From: Tetrahymena thermophila SB210 | Lineage: Eukaryota > Ciliophora > Oligohymenophorea > Hymenostomatida > Tetrahymenidae | Length of the DNA stretch: 64,000 bases | Assembly (NCBI RefSeq): GCF_000189635.1 | Contig: NW_002476563.1 | Location: forward strand, 372,001 to 436,000 | Direction of reading: 5' to 3' | Shown: one piece after another, positions 1 to 11,905 of the stretch | Numbering within the stretch: position 1 is the stretch's first letter | Layout: each line of letters begins with the position of its first letter | Notes under the pieces: model-generated | Database searches by the model: none | What the model saw: only the letters and a program-made list of their open reading frames with translations | Told to the model about the DNA's origin: nothing | Position numbers and translations under genes: made by a program

Positions 1-732
1 ATATTTAAAAATGAGTCCATCAATAGTAACATTCCGAAAAACTACAGCTCAAATTTGAAATTAAAAAATAGCGAGTTAAGAGGATATGACTAATTCACTT
101 AAAAATCTATAAATACTACTTAAAATTAAAAAAGATCTTCCTCTTAGTCATCTAAAGAAGGCATAAAAATTAATAATTAATATGTAAATTAATAAAAGCC
201 CCCAAAAACTGGGGGATTAATGATTTCTACCCCATAAAGTAAAAAATAAATAAAAGAATCATATAGTAGTAGAGAAAATTCATAAAAGCATTATAACTCA
301 AATTCATCATAATCACATCTGATGAAGTCTGTTTCTTTAGAAAATTATAACATTGCTAACTATGATACAAGCGAGTCTTAATAAAACTTAAATAGTAAAT
401 ATACTCAAGATTAAACCACAGATAAAAAGATGGTTAAGGAATTTATCAAGCAAATCGATAAATTAAAGAAAGTGATCCTATAAAAAAAGAAGAAAAGCTC
501 GATTCCAAATAGTACTAATCAATCACAAGGAAGTACGAAAGACAAATTATAAACTTAAGAGAGATAGTCAAGCAGGAATAATAATGAATAGTAAATGCAG
601 GTGAGTGTTTAGAAAAAATCAGTTAAAACTCCAATTTCTTCTTCCAAAAAAACAGCAACCAGTGCAGCTGTTGATGGAAATGTAAAAAGAAGCACTATAC
701 GCTCAAATTCAGCCAATAAACAGCGTATTTGA
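1..732 (+). CDS. Gln/Asn/Ser-rich protein, C-terminal part
   Basis: The gene enters from the left edge and is open in frame 1 for 243 codons, ending at TGA 730-732. It crosses many TAA and TAG codons, read as Gln. The visible part is low-complexity and hydrophilic, rich in Ser, Asn, Gln and Lys. A short Lys-rich helical stretch lies around residues 145-165 (KEFIKQIDKLKKV), and the tail is basic and Ser/Thr-rich, ending in NSANKQRI. No catalytic motif or membrane segment is visible. Such tails are common at the ends of ciliate kinases and cytoskeletal proteins, but nothing here identifies the family, and the N-terminus lies outside the window. The reading frame is well supported; the function is unknown. 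Confidence 0.75.
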
Positions 733-2152
733 AATTAAAAATATTTTATTGATTTATTAAGAAAATCAAGAAAAAAATTAATAATTTGATAAGGAAATAT
801 CTGTGTTTATATCTATTTATTTTTGTTTGCAAAAAGATTGATAGATCTATAAATTAATTGGTAGTTAAATATAAAATTTAAACGGGTTAATTATCTCATA
901 ATGTTTTTTTTTTTGCAGTAATTTTATTAATCTATTTACAAGTAATATGTATGTGTTGGTATTTAAATTAAAATTTTTCATAATTTGCCTTAAAATTAAT
1001 ATTAATAATATTGCAGTCATTCATTTGTTAATCGATATTTAAAATAATCTTAGATATCATTTGGTTAATTCTTCTCTTTTCCTCTTTTCCACAAAAAAAC
1101 TTATCGGATAATAAATATCTTTCGTGAGTGAGATTATTATTTAAAAGCAATGAAGCAGCTAAGTATTGAAATAATTTTAAAATTAACTAAGCTGCAATTT
1201 AAATTTTAGCATAAAACTGATAAAATATTTTTAATTTGATCATTAAAAATAGACAAAGTTTTTTTAAATTAAAATAGATAACGCAAATTAAGAATAAAAA
1301 CATAAACTTTGATTGCTTTTACAATATTTAAACAATTTTTGAATTGAAAATTGGAAAATGAGCTTTTTTTAAATTTAAATGCCTTACTTTGATCTTGAAA
1401 GAATTTGCAAATTACAGTGCAATTATTAATTACTCCTATAACGGATTTCTCTGATAAAGACGTCAGGGAATTATTTTTACTTACCAGGTACATTTAAATA
1501 GAAACATGATTTTTTAATAAAAATAGAAGTAATGAAAACAGAGTTTGTGAATAGAAGGAAATACATACAATGATTCAAATTTCCTAAACCTTTGATTTAT
1601 GTTGGTGTTACATTATACCTATAAAAGATTTTCTTTTCAAATAGAAAGACTCTTTTTGTTATGTTTGGTTTTCTTAATGTATCTATCTACTTTTCTCTTT
1701 CTTTTTTAATATTACTTACTAATTTAAGGCAGATAATAATTAAGAAATTTTTGATTACTTTGAGTGCTTGCTGTAAATTATGGAAAAAAAATAAATGCAG
1801 AAAAAATTTATCTATTAATCAAAAAGTTATGTTTGTATTCTGATTAAACATTTAGTTATATATCACAAGCATCTATCCGAATATAAAGGTAAAAAATAGC
1901 TATTATCTTTATTTACATTTATAGCAAGCACCAATAAATAAAATAAATAGATCGAAAAATTGATTAATTAAAAAAAAAGAATTTTATCAGTATATCTTCT
2001 TGTTTTAAAAATAAGAAAAAGTAAAAGAAATTGAAATTTATAATTAATAATTTAATAAATACTATCCAAAAGCTAAAAAAAACTCAGAATTAGCTTATAC
2101 ATACTAACAAATAACTTCATTCCTTCTAACAAACACATACATACATATTACA
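733..2152. other. AT-rich intergenic region
   Basis: This stretch is very AT-rich and has frequent TGA in all frames. A 60-codon open stretch at 1661-1843 (+) and one at 1269-1493 (-) are short, hydrophobic or Phe/Lys-rich, and typical of chance frames at this composition. I see no RNA gene or repeat. Confidence 0.6.
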
Positions 2153-2677
2153 ATGTCAAGCTCTCTCATCAATCCCGCAATCACTAAGCTCTACAAAAAG
2201 AGTAAATCAAATCAAAGTACCAGTACCTTAGAGACTATTTCTGAGGAAAAGTCTTTCTTCTTATGCACTAAGGCTAAGAAGGTCAGCAAAAGTGGTCTTT
2301 TTTCAAATGACAGATTTATTTGTATCGATAACAACAGAATTTGCTACTATAGCAAACTTTCATAAAAAAGCACTATGAGCATGAAAGAAATGCAAAAAGT
2401 CACTCCTAAATTATCATTCAAGCACTCTGAACTCCACTCTGTTCAAACAAATCCCAACAAACCTAACATGCTAATCATCAATGTTCTTGGCAATGTAGAA
2501 ATTAAAGGATAACTTTAAAAATTCAAGACAATTCAATAAATTAAATTTTTGTTCAAAAACCAAAATGACCAATTTAAGTACAAAATGATCATGGAAAAGA
2601 TCATTGATAACGAAAAATTATGTTTAAACAAATAAAACTTAGAAGATTAATACATTTCTATCTTACATAACTTCTGA
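2153..2677 (+). CDS. Small PH-like domain protein
   Basis: Reading TAA as Gln gives a single-exon frame of 174 aa, from ATG 2153 to TGA 2675-2677. The N-terminus is Ser/Thr/Lys-rich. From about residue 42 the pattern KVSKSGLFSNDRFICIDNNR resembles the first strands of a pleckstrin-homology fold (basic residue, small residue, then RFI.I.... CYYSK). It is followed by beta-like strands (LSFKHSELHSV, MLIINVLG) and a C-terminal amphipathic helix (QFKYKMIMEKIIDNEK) of the kind that closes a PH domain. The length suits one PH domain plus a short extension. PH modules bind phosphoinositides or protein partners at membranes. The assignment rests on pattern alone. The coding call is supported by higher GC and ordered codon use compared with flanking DNA. 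Confidence 0.6.
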
Positions 2678-3028
2678 AAGCTCTTTTCTAATAATTAAAC
2701 TAAGTCAGCGATTTCAAAGATATTTAAGATCTTAGTTAAATAAATTAAATATTTCAGAAATACTCTAAAAGTGGAAAAAAGTATATACGAGTATATTTAT
2801 CAACTCATTAAGATACTATTAAACTCCAGCTTATAATAAACAATTATCTAGTTTTCTATACCTAATAACATCTCTCAAATCATTAAATTTAAGCAATACC
2901 ATGCAATAATAAATCTACCACACCATATAAAATTACTAAAAAACTTAACTTAAAGTATTAAAAAAACTCAATGAAACCTTAAAATATCCAATCCTTCCTT
3001 ATATTATTCAATTATTTTACAATTAATT

Positions 3029-3095
3029 AATAACTAACTAACTAATCTAACAAACAAACAAAATCAGTAATCACCCTCACTCACTCAATCTACTT
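3029..3095. repeat. Tetranucleotide microsatellite mosaic
   Basis: Consecutive short arrays of TAAC, CAAA and CACT/TCAC-type units follow each other within about 65 bases, downstream of the gene ending at 2677. Other small arrays in the window include TAAG units near 7420-7430, ATT units near 36417-36435 and TTTG units just after those. Confidence 0.6.
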
Positions 3096-6000
3096 TCTCA
3101 AAAAAAAAAAAAATATTTATTTATTAAACATTATCATAAATTATATTTTCCTTGTTGATTATTTCTTTCTATATTAAAAATGTACAAAGTCATTCATTTA
3201 CACAAATCTTTACCTATAACAATGCAAATTTAAAATCCGCAAATTAATTTCAAACAATCAAATTAATGTAAATTTTAACAAAAGATACATCAATCAATTC
3301 AATTAGCTATAAAAAAATTAATTGGGGTTTTTTTATCATTCCAATTACTTGGTGATATCAATTAATTAATTTTCTTCTTTAATCATTCGCCAAGCGATTA
3401 ACTTACACAGAAATTAATATTAAATACTAATTTCCTCATAATTTTTAAGATTCCTAAATTTCCTTATAAAAACTTATAAAATTCATAATCCATATTTGAT
3501 TAACTTGGTTTTTCTTTTATATTTCTAACCTTTTTACACTTAATTCCTTTACTCCACTCTCTTAGGATTAAATTTAAACTGAATGATAATTACTCATTAA
3601 TTTTAGCTCGAATATTATCTGGCCATACTCTTTTATCCTTATTTTTGTATTCAATAGTTTTAACTAGTTCATAATATAAATTGCTTTCTACTTTTTAATA
3701 TTCTTAAAACACTAGATTTTATGTAAAAGGTGTTTTTGTTGAAACTCTATTTTTAAATAACTATCAGTAATTAATCTATATTTAGCATTATAATAAAACA
3801 AAATATTCTTTCTCAAAAAAATTATGTATAAAATCAAAACAACAAAAATGAGTAAACAATTTCGATTTTTTTTTTTTATTTGTATTTTTTAAATATTTCC
3901 AAATGAATTTTTGCTTCAATTGAAAAGAAACTATTAATAACAGCGTTCTTTTTTAAGATTTAACTTACATGAGTATTTACTATAAATATATAAATAAATA
4001 AATTGAAGTATGAAAATCCTCATTATTTAAATTGTAAAAGAATAGTGCATCTTTTAAAAAGAATAAATGTAACATAAAAAATTTAATTAAATCAAGTGAA
4101 ATTAGATTAGTGATCTTCGTGCTCTTGAATGCGAAAATAATATCTTCGAACATTTGCTTCAAAAAAGAAATTCTCTAATGATAAATATCTAATATATTTT
4201 ACTAAAATATATTATCTAGTTTGATTAATTTTAAGAAGAATACTTAGAAATTTTATAAAACTCTTTATTATATTTCTTTAGTAGCTACGTAGATAGTCTT
4301 CATAACTTTCGAAAAGGGTCTATTTAATAGCATATAGAAAGACTCTAAATATTCAAATAAAATTTAATTATTGTACAAGAATTTCTAAAAAAATATAATC
4401 AATATTAAGGAATTAATCAGACAAGCAATCAATTACATAAATATTATTCTATTTTTAAAAGTGAAGAATAATTTTGAAGTCATTATAAAATAAATATGTT
4501 TTATAAGAGTATTTTATTAAAAAAGAATTTCTTATAATTCTAAAAGAATTTAAATTAATTATTTATTATTAATATTATAATAACAAAATATACATTTTTA
4601 AAATAATACATATCATCATCGAATAATACTTCATCTGATTAGCTATTTATAAGAAAAAATACTTTTATAATCATTAAATTTCTAATTGAAATGATCTATT
4701 CTTAATCCACTTCTTAAATATTTTATAATTGATTATTTATCATACAAAAAAATAACATCAAAAAATTACTAATCATAATTAAATAACTTAACTTTATTTA
4801 TTTATTTGTTTTTTATATTACCTAAAAGTTAAAACAAATTTAAATTCATGTATTAAATTTTATTTTATAAAATATTCTCTGTACCCCCTCTATTAAAAAG
4901 CATTAAAGAATTTCATATACCTAACTTTTTTTTGTAAAAAATATTTGGGATGGTATATAGTATTTTAATGGAATTAATTTGATTTTGTTTGAATAATATC
5001 AAAAATTTATCTAAAAATTGTCTAAAAATAATTTCAGAATTTATATTTTTAAAAGCTAATTTTTGAAACTAACCAACAAATATTTTTTGCTTAGTTTTTT
5101 ATTTCAAATTTAAAATGAATAAATATTTTTAATGTATGTATTTTAAATTATAAAAATATTTTAAAAATATTATTCGTTTTTTATCAGTTGTCTGTTTATT
5201 AGTATTAAAAATAATAAATTAAGTCAACATATTATATTTTTGTTTTAACTAATCTATTTATAATAAAAAATTTGTTTAATTTAAAATGAAAAAAAGAAAT
5301 TAAAATATTTATGAAAAAGTAAGTAAAATCACTATTCAATAAAATTCATAAATTGAATATAATATATAAATATATAGAATAAAAAGTGTTCAAATATAAT
5401 ATTATCTTTTAAATTGCTGGTTGAAGTTATTTAATTGAGGAAAATGCTTGAAAGATAATAAGCATTACATCTATCATTCAAAATATAAATTATAAAAAGC
5501 AATTTTGCAAATTGCTAATCTTTTAAACTCACTCAGAGAAAAATACAATCGATATCATTTTAATAATATTTTATTGTAATAATATAATTTTTAGTAAGTT
5601 TCTTTCATGAAAGCTTTTAGCCTTAAAATTTTGTATTACTTCAATACATAATTAATAAAATTTAAAGAGATAATTATTTATCAAAATTCAATAAATTATT
5701 TTGAATAAAAAAAATACATATTTTATTTTTAAATTAAATAAAAAATATAATTCAATAAAAGAATAAAAACTAAATAAATTTATTTAAAACTTTAATTTAC
5801 TTTCTAATAAATAAATGAGCGAGTAAATTATTTTATTAGATATCCTTTTAGAATTAATTTATTTTATTGGTCAATACATATTAATAAACTAAGATCAAGT
5901 TTAGCAAATTAATCTGTAAATTGCTAATATCTATATTTATCTTAATTATCAGAACTCTACTATTTAACTATTAAAGATCATAAATAAATGCTTCTTGATA

Positions 6001-8274
6001 AATAAATAAATTAATTTTTTATTATGATTATTTAATAAATTTTAATTCTAATTAATATTAATTTTATATTTTTTTGTATTTGCTTTAAATTAAAAGAAAT
6101 TTTAATTTCAAAATTTTTATTATAGGAATTCTTTCATATTTACTTGATTTTCTATTCTATTTCTAATGAATGAAAATGGTACTTATTCTAAAATAATTTA
6201 CTTATTTGATATAAAAAATATGCTAAATTTTTATTCAATTATTTTGTATTTCTTATTCAAAATTAAATTTATTGATTATGTTTATTTTAATGTAAATATA
6301 AATATAAATAGTTAACTTTTAAACTATTTAAAAATAATCAAATTATTATTAAAAATAGTATTATAAATTTCTGATGAATTTTTATAGAAAATGAGTAAAA
6401 ATATAATTTTAAATATGGAATTTAATTTAAATTCAAATGAAATTATTTTCTTGAAATTTATATTGATGGAGTTTATAACTTTTTAAATATGAATTTAAAT
6501 ATCTACTTATTATTTTTTTAAAAAGAGTTTATGATTTTTAGATTATGACGTTATAATTTATAATTCATTTCCCAAAAATGATGCATCTTTTAATTGTAAT
6601 TTAAATCATACAAATTATTACATAAAAATAAATATCGAAAATTTGATTTCTTAATCTCATAAATTTATAATTACTCTCTATGCAATAGAGATATTCTAAT
6701 GTCTAAAAGTAAACATCAAAAATAATCTATTTTACAGCAAATAAAATTTACATTTTTAAGAGAGAGGTGTTTAAATTTGTAATTTAATTTTTTTTGTATT
6801 AAAGATATCATAAAATATATTTTTTTAATTTTTATATTAGATATAAGATAAACAAACACCCAGTGTCTTGTTTAAATATATAATAATACATAATGTAAGT
6901 AAAATTTATGATAATAAGATAGGAAAATAATAAAATTTTAGAAGAAAATTTAAAAATTACCTTAAGATAATTTGTAATCAATTTTATTATTTTGTTTAAA
7001 AATTATACCATACTATAAAGAATTTGCTTCTATTTTGACCAAATAATATTAATTTCAAACATAGAAAATAAAATTTTGCTTTCTTTTAAGTTTACACTAA
7101 GATAAAGAATACATAAATGAAATTTATTGTTTGAGGTTAGATTTAGAGAGTAAAAACTAAAGCGATAAAAAATTAGCTATTTAATAGTAGTAAATAAGCT
7201 TTTATTTTCAAAAAAATAATTTTTTTTTGTTTTTAAATGTTAAAAATGTTGAATTTAACTTAAAGAAACAAATTTATTGTATCTTTGATAGGCAAGTAAG
7301 TATCCTAATTTTTGTAAAAGAGGAAATTAGATACTTTACATAATTTTGTTTAAGATACTTTTTTATTTATGAAAATATAAATTTTCTGAGTAATTATTTT
7401 GTTTAAAATTAATTAAGTAAGTAAGTACTATTACAAAGCAAAATAATTCAAAAATACTAAATTTTTCCAAAAATCAAATTAAATATTTTCTTAATGTATC
7501 TGAGAATTTGTAAGTAAAAATTTTAAAATTAAAGTTTGCTTTTGTTTACATACTATGTGAGCTTAATCTTACTTTTTTAATAACATTTTTATTTTTTACA
7601 AAGTTAAAATAATATTTTGGGTACAATAAACACAACAAAAATTAGCAAAAACTAGTTAGTAATAAAATTCTAAAGAAAAAAAATTGTAAATAAATAAAAT
7701 TAAATGATAAAATTTTGATTTTCAATTAAGAAAAATAAAATAATTATTAGAATCGTTGATTCATGTAAAGAAATTGTAAAGATGTATGTATCTTTTAATA
7801 TTTTTTAGTAGAAAAAAAATAAATATCTATTTTGAAATATCATCAGATATTATAATCTGTAAAAAGTCTTTAATTTCAAATTTAATTTATCGCTGGAGGC
7901 TTTTATTATTTATTTATTAGAAATGAAATACTTTTTAAAAAATAAAGATCAAAGAAAAAAAAAATAACTTAATTTATTTTTAATCAATAAGATTTCATAT
8001 GTTGTTTGAGATTATATTTTGTGTAGATAAGTATTTAGCGAAACATAGATATGACCAAGAAAGCACTATCAAAAATTTAGTAAATTAGATATTTTTAGAG
8101 TCTAAGTTGTAAGTGTAAGCAGGATAGAAAATATAAAAAGTTTGGTAAAACATATAAAAAGATAGATAATCAATAAAAAAGTTAATCAATCACTATAAAA
8201 AGTTAGTTAATTTATAAGATATTTAGATAATTGTTATAATTATTAGAGTAAGGTTAAACTGATATTAATTATCG

Positions 8275-8356
8275 CACTTACTACTATACAAGTAGTAGAA
8301 GAGAAACTAATATCTAATAGGTTCGGAATTAAAAGTAGTGAGTGAGGGACTTTTTT
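8275..8356 (+). ncRNA. Candidate structured RNA with T-run end
   Basis: The arm CACTTACTACT (8275-8285) can pair with AGTAGTGAGTG (8334-8344) over 11 consecutive pairs, one of them T-G. A competing local hairpin pairs CTACT (8281-8285) with AGTAG (8291-8295). A run of six T at 8351-8356 follows, as expected for an RNA polymerase III stop. TATAAAAAG-type elements lie upstream at about 8134, 8154 and 8195. The GC content is visibly higher than in the surrounding kilobases. I cannot match it to tRNA, U6 or another known class, and no transcript evidence is available. Confidence 0.25.
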
Positions 8357-8895
8357 ATTAAATAAAATTAAAAGATACATACAATGAAATATTATAAATT
8401 ATTAATAAATTTCGATGTTTTAGAAAATTTTGTGATTTACCGCTTTAAATTGCTTGCAGATTTATTTTTCTAAATATAATTCTTTAAAGGACCGAAGATT
8501 ATTATTTTCTCAAAACTTTGATTGTAACCATTAATTTTATTACTTTTATATCCTCAAATTTTTTATGGTTAAATATAAATATTGACTTAATATTTTAAAT
8601 GAAGATTCATAAAAATAGAAGAAAGCGAATAAAGGAATTAATATTTATTTATCTAAGTAAATGATTAATCTTTTATAGGCTGACTGTATTTGGGAAATGA
8701 CAATTTAGATTTAAATCAGAATTTAGTCTTGATAATATTAATTACCTTTTATGAATATTATATATAATTTAATAATCAAAAATAATCATCAAAAGTTATT
8801 AACTTCAAAAACAAATTTTAGGATAAAATATCTCGCTTTAGATTGTTAACATTATAATTTTTTTTGCAAATTTAAAGCTCAAAAACATTTAAAAC

Positions 8896-10587
8896 ATGAG
8901 TTTACTAAAAGATTCCAGCATCTTCAAGTCTTCTGGATAGTTGTTACTAGCTAGTCCTTCTGCTAGTCTTTAATTTATTAAGTAAGATAATCATTTTGGA
9001 AGCTAAAATTATTTTCTAAGACCATCAAGCAGGGGATCTGTTCACCCTAGATAAATTTTGATCTAATAATCATAGTAAAATCACACAGCTTAATAATAGT
9101 AAGTTTAAGAAAAGACTTCATTTTTACCACAATTATCTTAGCAATAGAACCTAAACAACAGTTAGCCTTAATTGGTTGCTTCAAGAAAGAACTCTTTAAT
9201 CGCTAAAAATATGAGTACTGAATAATTAAAGGATTGGTTGATAGGTAAATAACCTTCCTAACAAAATTTATTGTAAGGAGAGAAAAATTAGAATTAAGCA
9301 AGTATTAAGGGTAATCACAGCTTAATATAAATAGGATCTTCTTCAAAAAAATAAGATTTTTTTAATGGAGACAAAAAAACAGATATAAATAATACTCAAG
9401 AATAAAGTACAATTCAGAACTAGGACAACTAGCAAATTAATCAAATTTAAGAAAGAGGTATTATTCGTAGAACATAACGCCGTGCGCAGAGTGATATAAT
9501 TTATTAACGATAACCAGACGTTTCTAATAGCAACTAAGTGTAAACTATCATTCAAAATACTTAACAAAAGAATTAAAATGAATAAAATTCAGATGAAAAA
9601 CAAAAAAATGAGGAAAATGAGTAAAAAACTCAAGCAAAAATCATTGTGCGTAAAAGACATAGAATGCCTTCTTATAATCCTACTAATCCATAAAATTTTG
9701 ATTAACATAGTCTATAAAATCAACAAAATAACTTATAAAACCAATAATTAGAATCTTAATAATCAAATCAAATGCTACAAAATTTTATATAAACTGATAA
9801 CCACAAATCTGTTGAATTTACTAAATAATAACCATCACCTCTTATAGAGGAGAATTTCAGATCAACTTTGAACATGTTTTAGAGTCCTAATAAAAATAAT
9901 AGAGTCGGATTCTCTTCTGCAGAACCTTCACCAATTAAAAAACCTGCTTCGATGACAAGCTTAATGGAAAACTCTTCTACAGGTTTTCACAAATTTTAAA
10001 TAAAAAATTTGGTAAATTCAAACTATTCAAACACTGTCACTATTCCTTAGTCATAATCTACTAAAAACCTCACTTAAAGATAAATTCTTTTGAAGGACCT
10101 ATAAAACATAACAGATTCTAGAAAATTGCTAGAGATATCTAGTAACAATGCACCTCTCAACTCTAAATTGGGGAATTCGTAAACATTTTAGCACGATTAA
10201 TTAAATTAATAATTAGGAAAAAAGCTTACAATTTTTAATTCTCCTAACTCAAGCAGTTCTTCACCACTCGATGAGATGCTATCAACAGCTAACTCATCAT
10301 CCTCTTAGCAAAACCTTCCTTTGATCAAAAATAGATAAATTAAAAACTCTTCATTACAGCATATTGAAATGCCATAAAAACTTTAAATTCACTCTACAAC
10401 ATCCAAATCCTCTGTCATCTAAAATATGTGGGGCAGCTCTTCCAATCTTGACCAAACCAGCGAATAAAGCTAGATCTAGCCAAAGGGTATTTTAAAAAAC
10501 AAAAGAGACTCATCAAAAGTCAAAAAATAAGTTGCATTTGATAGGAATCTGCATATATTTGAATTAGGATAAGACTAGTAATCTTGA
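8896..10587 (+). CDS. Gln/Asn/Ser-rich protein with C-terminal PP1-docking-like motif
   Basis: A single-exon frame of 563 aa runs from ATG 8896 to TGA 10585-10587, with very many TAA/TAG Gln codons. Most of the protein is low-complexity Asn/Gln/Ser, with short conserved-looking islands: a basic stretch IIVRKRHRMPSYNP near residues 246-260, and a C-terminal segment reading KGILKNKRDSSK, then KKQVAFDRNLHIFELG, ending at the stop. The combination of a GILK-type motif followed by K-x-V-x-F and an acidic or hydrophobic tail resembles the protein phosphatase 1 docking region of regulators such as Ki-67/RepoMan. That comparison is from memory and is an inference. No membrane segment or enzyme motif is seen. 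The gene points toward the transporter gene at 11906-13721 on the other strand. Confidence 0.8.
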
Positions 10588-11905
10588 TTAATCTATTAAA
10601 AAGCATGCAGCGTATTATTTATTAATAATGATTCCTGTTTGCATAAAATACTTAGAATGAACCCTACAAAAAAAACAAAATCACATAAATCTTTATAACA
10701 AATATACTAAATTAATACTAAGTTATTACATTTTCCACTTCACTATAACTAACTATATACAAATTGCTCCATCATTTTATAAATTATAAATATATGGGTC
10801 TATACAAAAACTATCTATCACTCATGATTAATACTATGTAAAATCAATAATTAAATGCATCAATAATGGCTATTATATGGCTAAATAACTATCCATTAAT
10901 ATTAATTTAAATTAGATTATAAATTTTTAATAACAACTAAATATACTACCAATTCTAATTCAAAACATATTTACTAAGGTTTTTTTTATCATATATATTT
11001 ATATATTTCGTTTACACCTTAATTCCCTCAAATCATTCAAATTTTTATACTAAAATTAGTTATATGCTAATTAATCAAAATATTTAAATGTAAGTTAAAA
11101 ATATTTTGCAATACTTCCAAAAGGTAATAATTATAAATTTTTTAGGTACTTTTTGTTAATAAATTAGCATAAAAATATAAAATAAATTGAATTTTGTTTT
11201 CATAAAAGACAAATTAATTTCTAAAAATAGATTATTCAAGTCACAACTTTATCATATTTTGCTACAAAATCAAAGAAAAAGCATAAAAATTGTTCAAATT
11301 TTACATCAGTAAGCAAGAAATGCAATTATAATCAAAATTTGTCATTATTATGGCAAAATAGAACCAATTTAATGAACTCAAATTTTTATATTAGTATTCA
11401 AATAATTTATTAATGAAAATATTCCAAAATATTTTTTATTTATTTGCTTAATTTAACACTGATTATATTTTTAAATTTTAAATTCATTGAGAAAATATTT
11501 TTTCTAGTTCTACAAAAAAAATAAAAAGAGTGTAAGGAACTAAATAAAATAAGAAAATTTTATAAATTTTGATTCATTTAATAATTAAAAGTAAATAAAG
11601 GTGATGATGCTTACAATTTTTCATAGCTTTATCTAATTGAATAGAAATTAATGGTTTTTTATAACAAAAATTGAATTTTTACTTAAATTTAAAAATAATA
11701 TTTTCTTTTTAATTTAGAGTCAATAATTGGATTAAACATTTTTGAAAAAAAATACATTTAAAATGATCTAGTTAAAAAACAATTCTAATCTCAATCAATT
11801 TAATATTTTTAGTATAATGTATATTTCAAAAATATTTTATTATCTAATATATATATTTAATTTTACAGATAGATTTAACATATTTCTTATCCACTTAAAG
11901 TTAAA
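10588..11905. other. Convergent intergenic region
   Basis: AT-rich DNA lies between the 3' ends of two convergent genes. There is no coding-like frame, RNA gene or clear repeat. Confidence 0.6.

Larger units (their letters stand above)
2678..8895. other. Long gene-poor, extremely AT-rich stretch
   Basis: About 6.2 kb separates two + strand genes. I see no frame with coding-like codon use; TGA is frequent in all frames and long runs of A or T dominate. Small items inside it are a tetranucleotide-mosaic microsatellite at about 3029-3095, an imperfect inverted repeat at 7298-7336, and a candidate structured RNA at 8275-8356. It could be ordinary intergenic DNA or the remains of a germline-type or transposon-derived segment. 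Nothing in the sequence decides this. Confidence 0.55.

Noticed and set aside
7298-7336. 13-pair imperfect inverted repeat AAGTATC(C)TAATTT / AAATTAGATACTT
   Set aside because: AT-rich and isolated, no T-run terminator or conserved context; such dyads are expected by chance at this composition.
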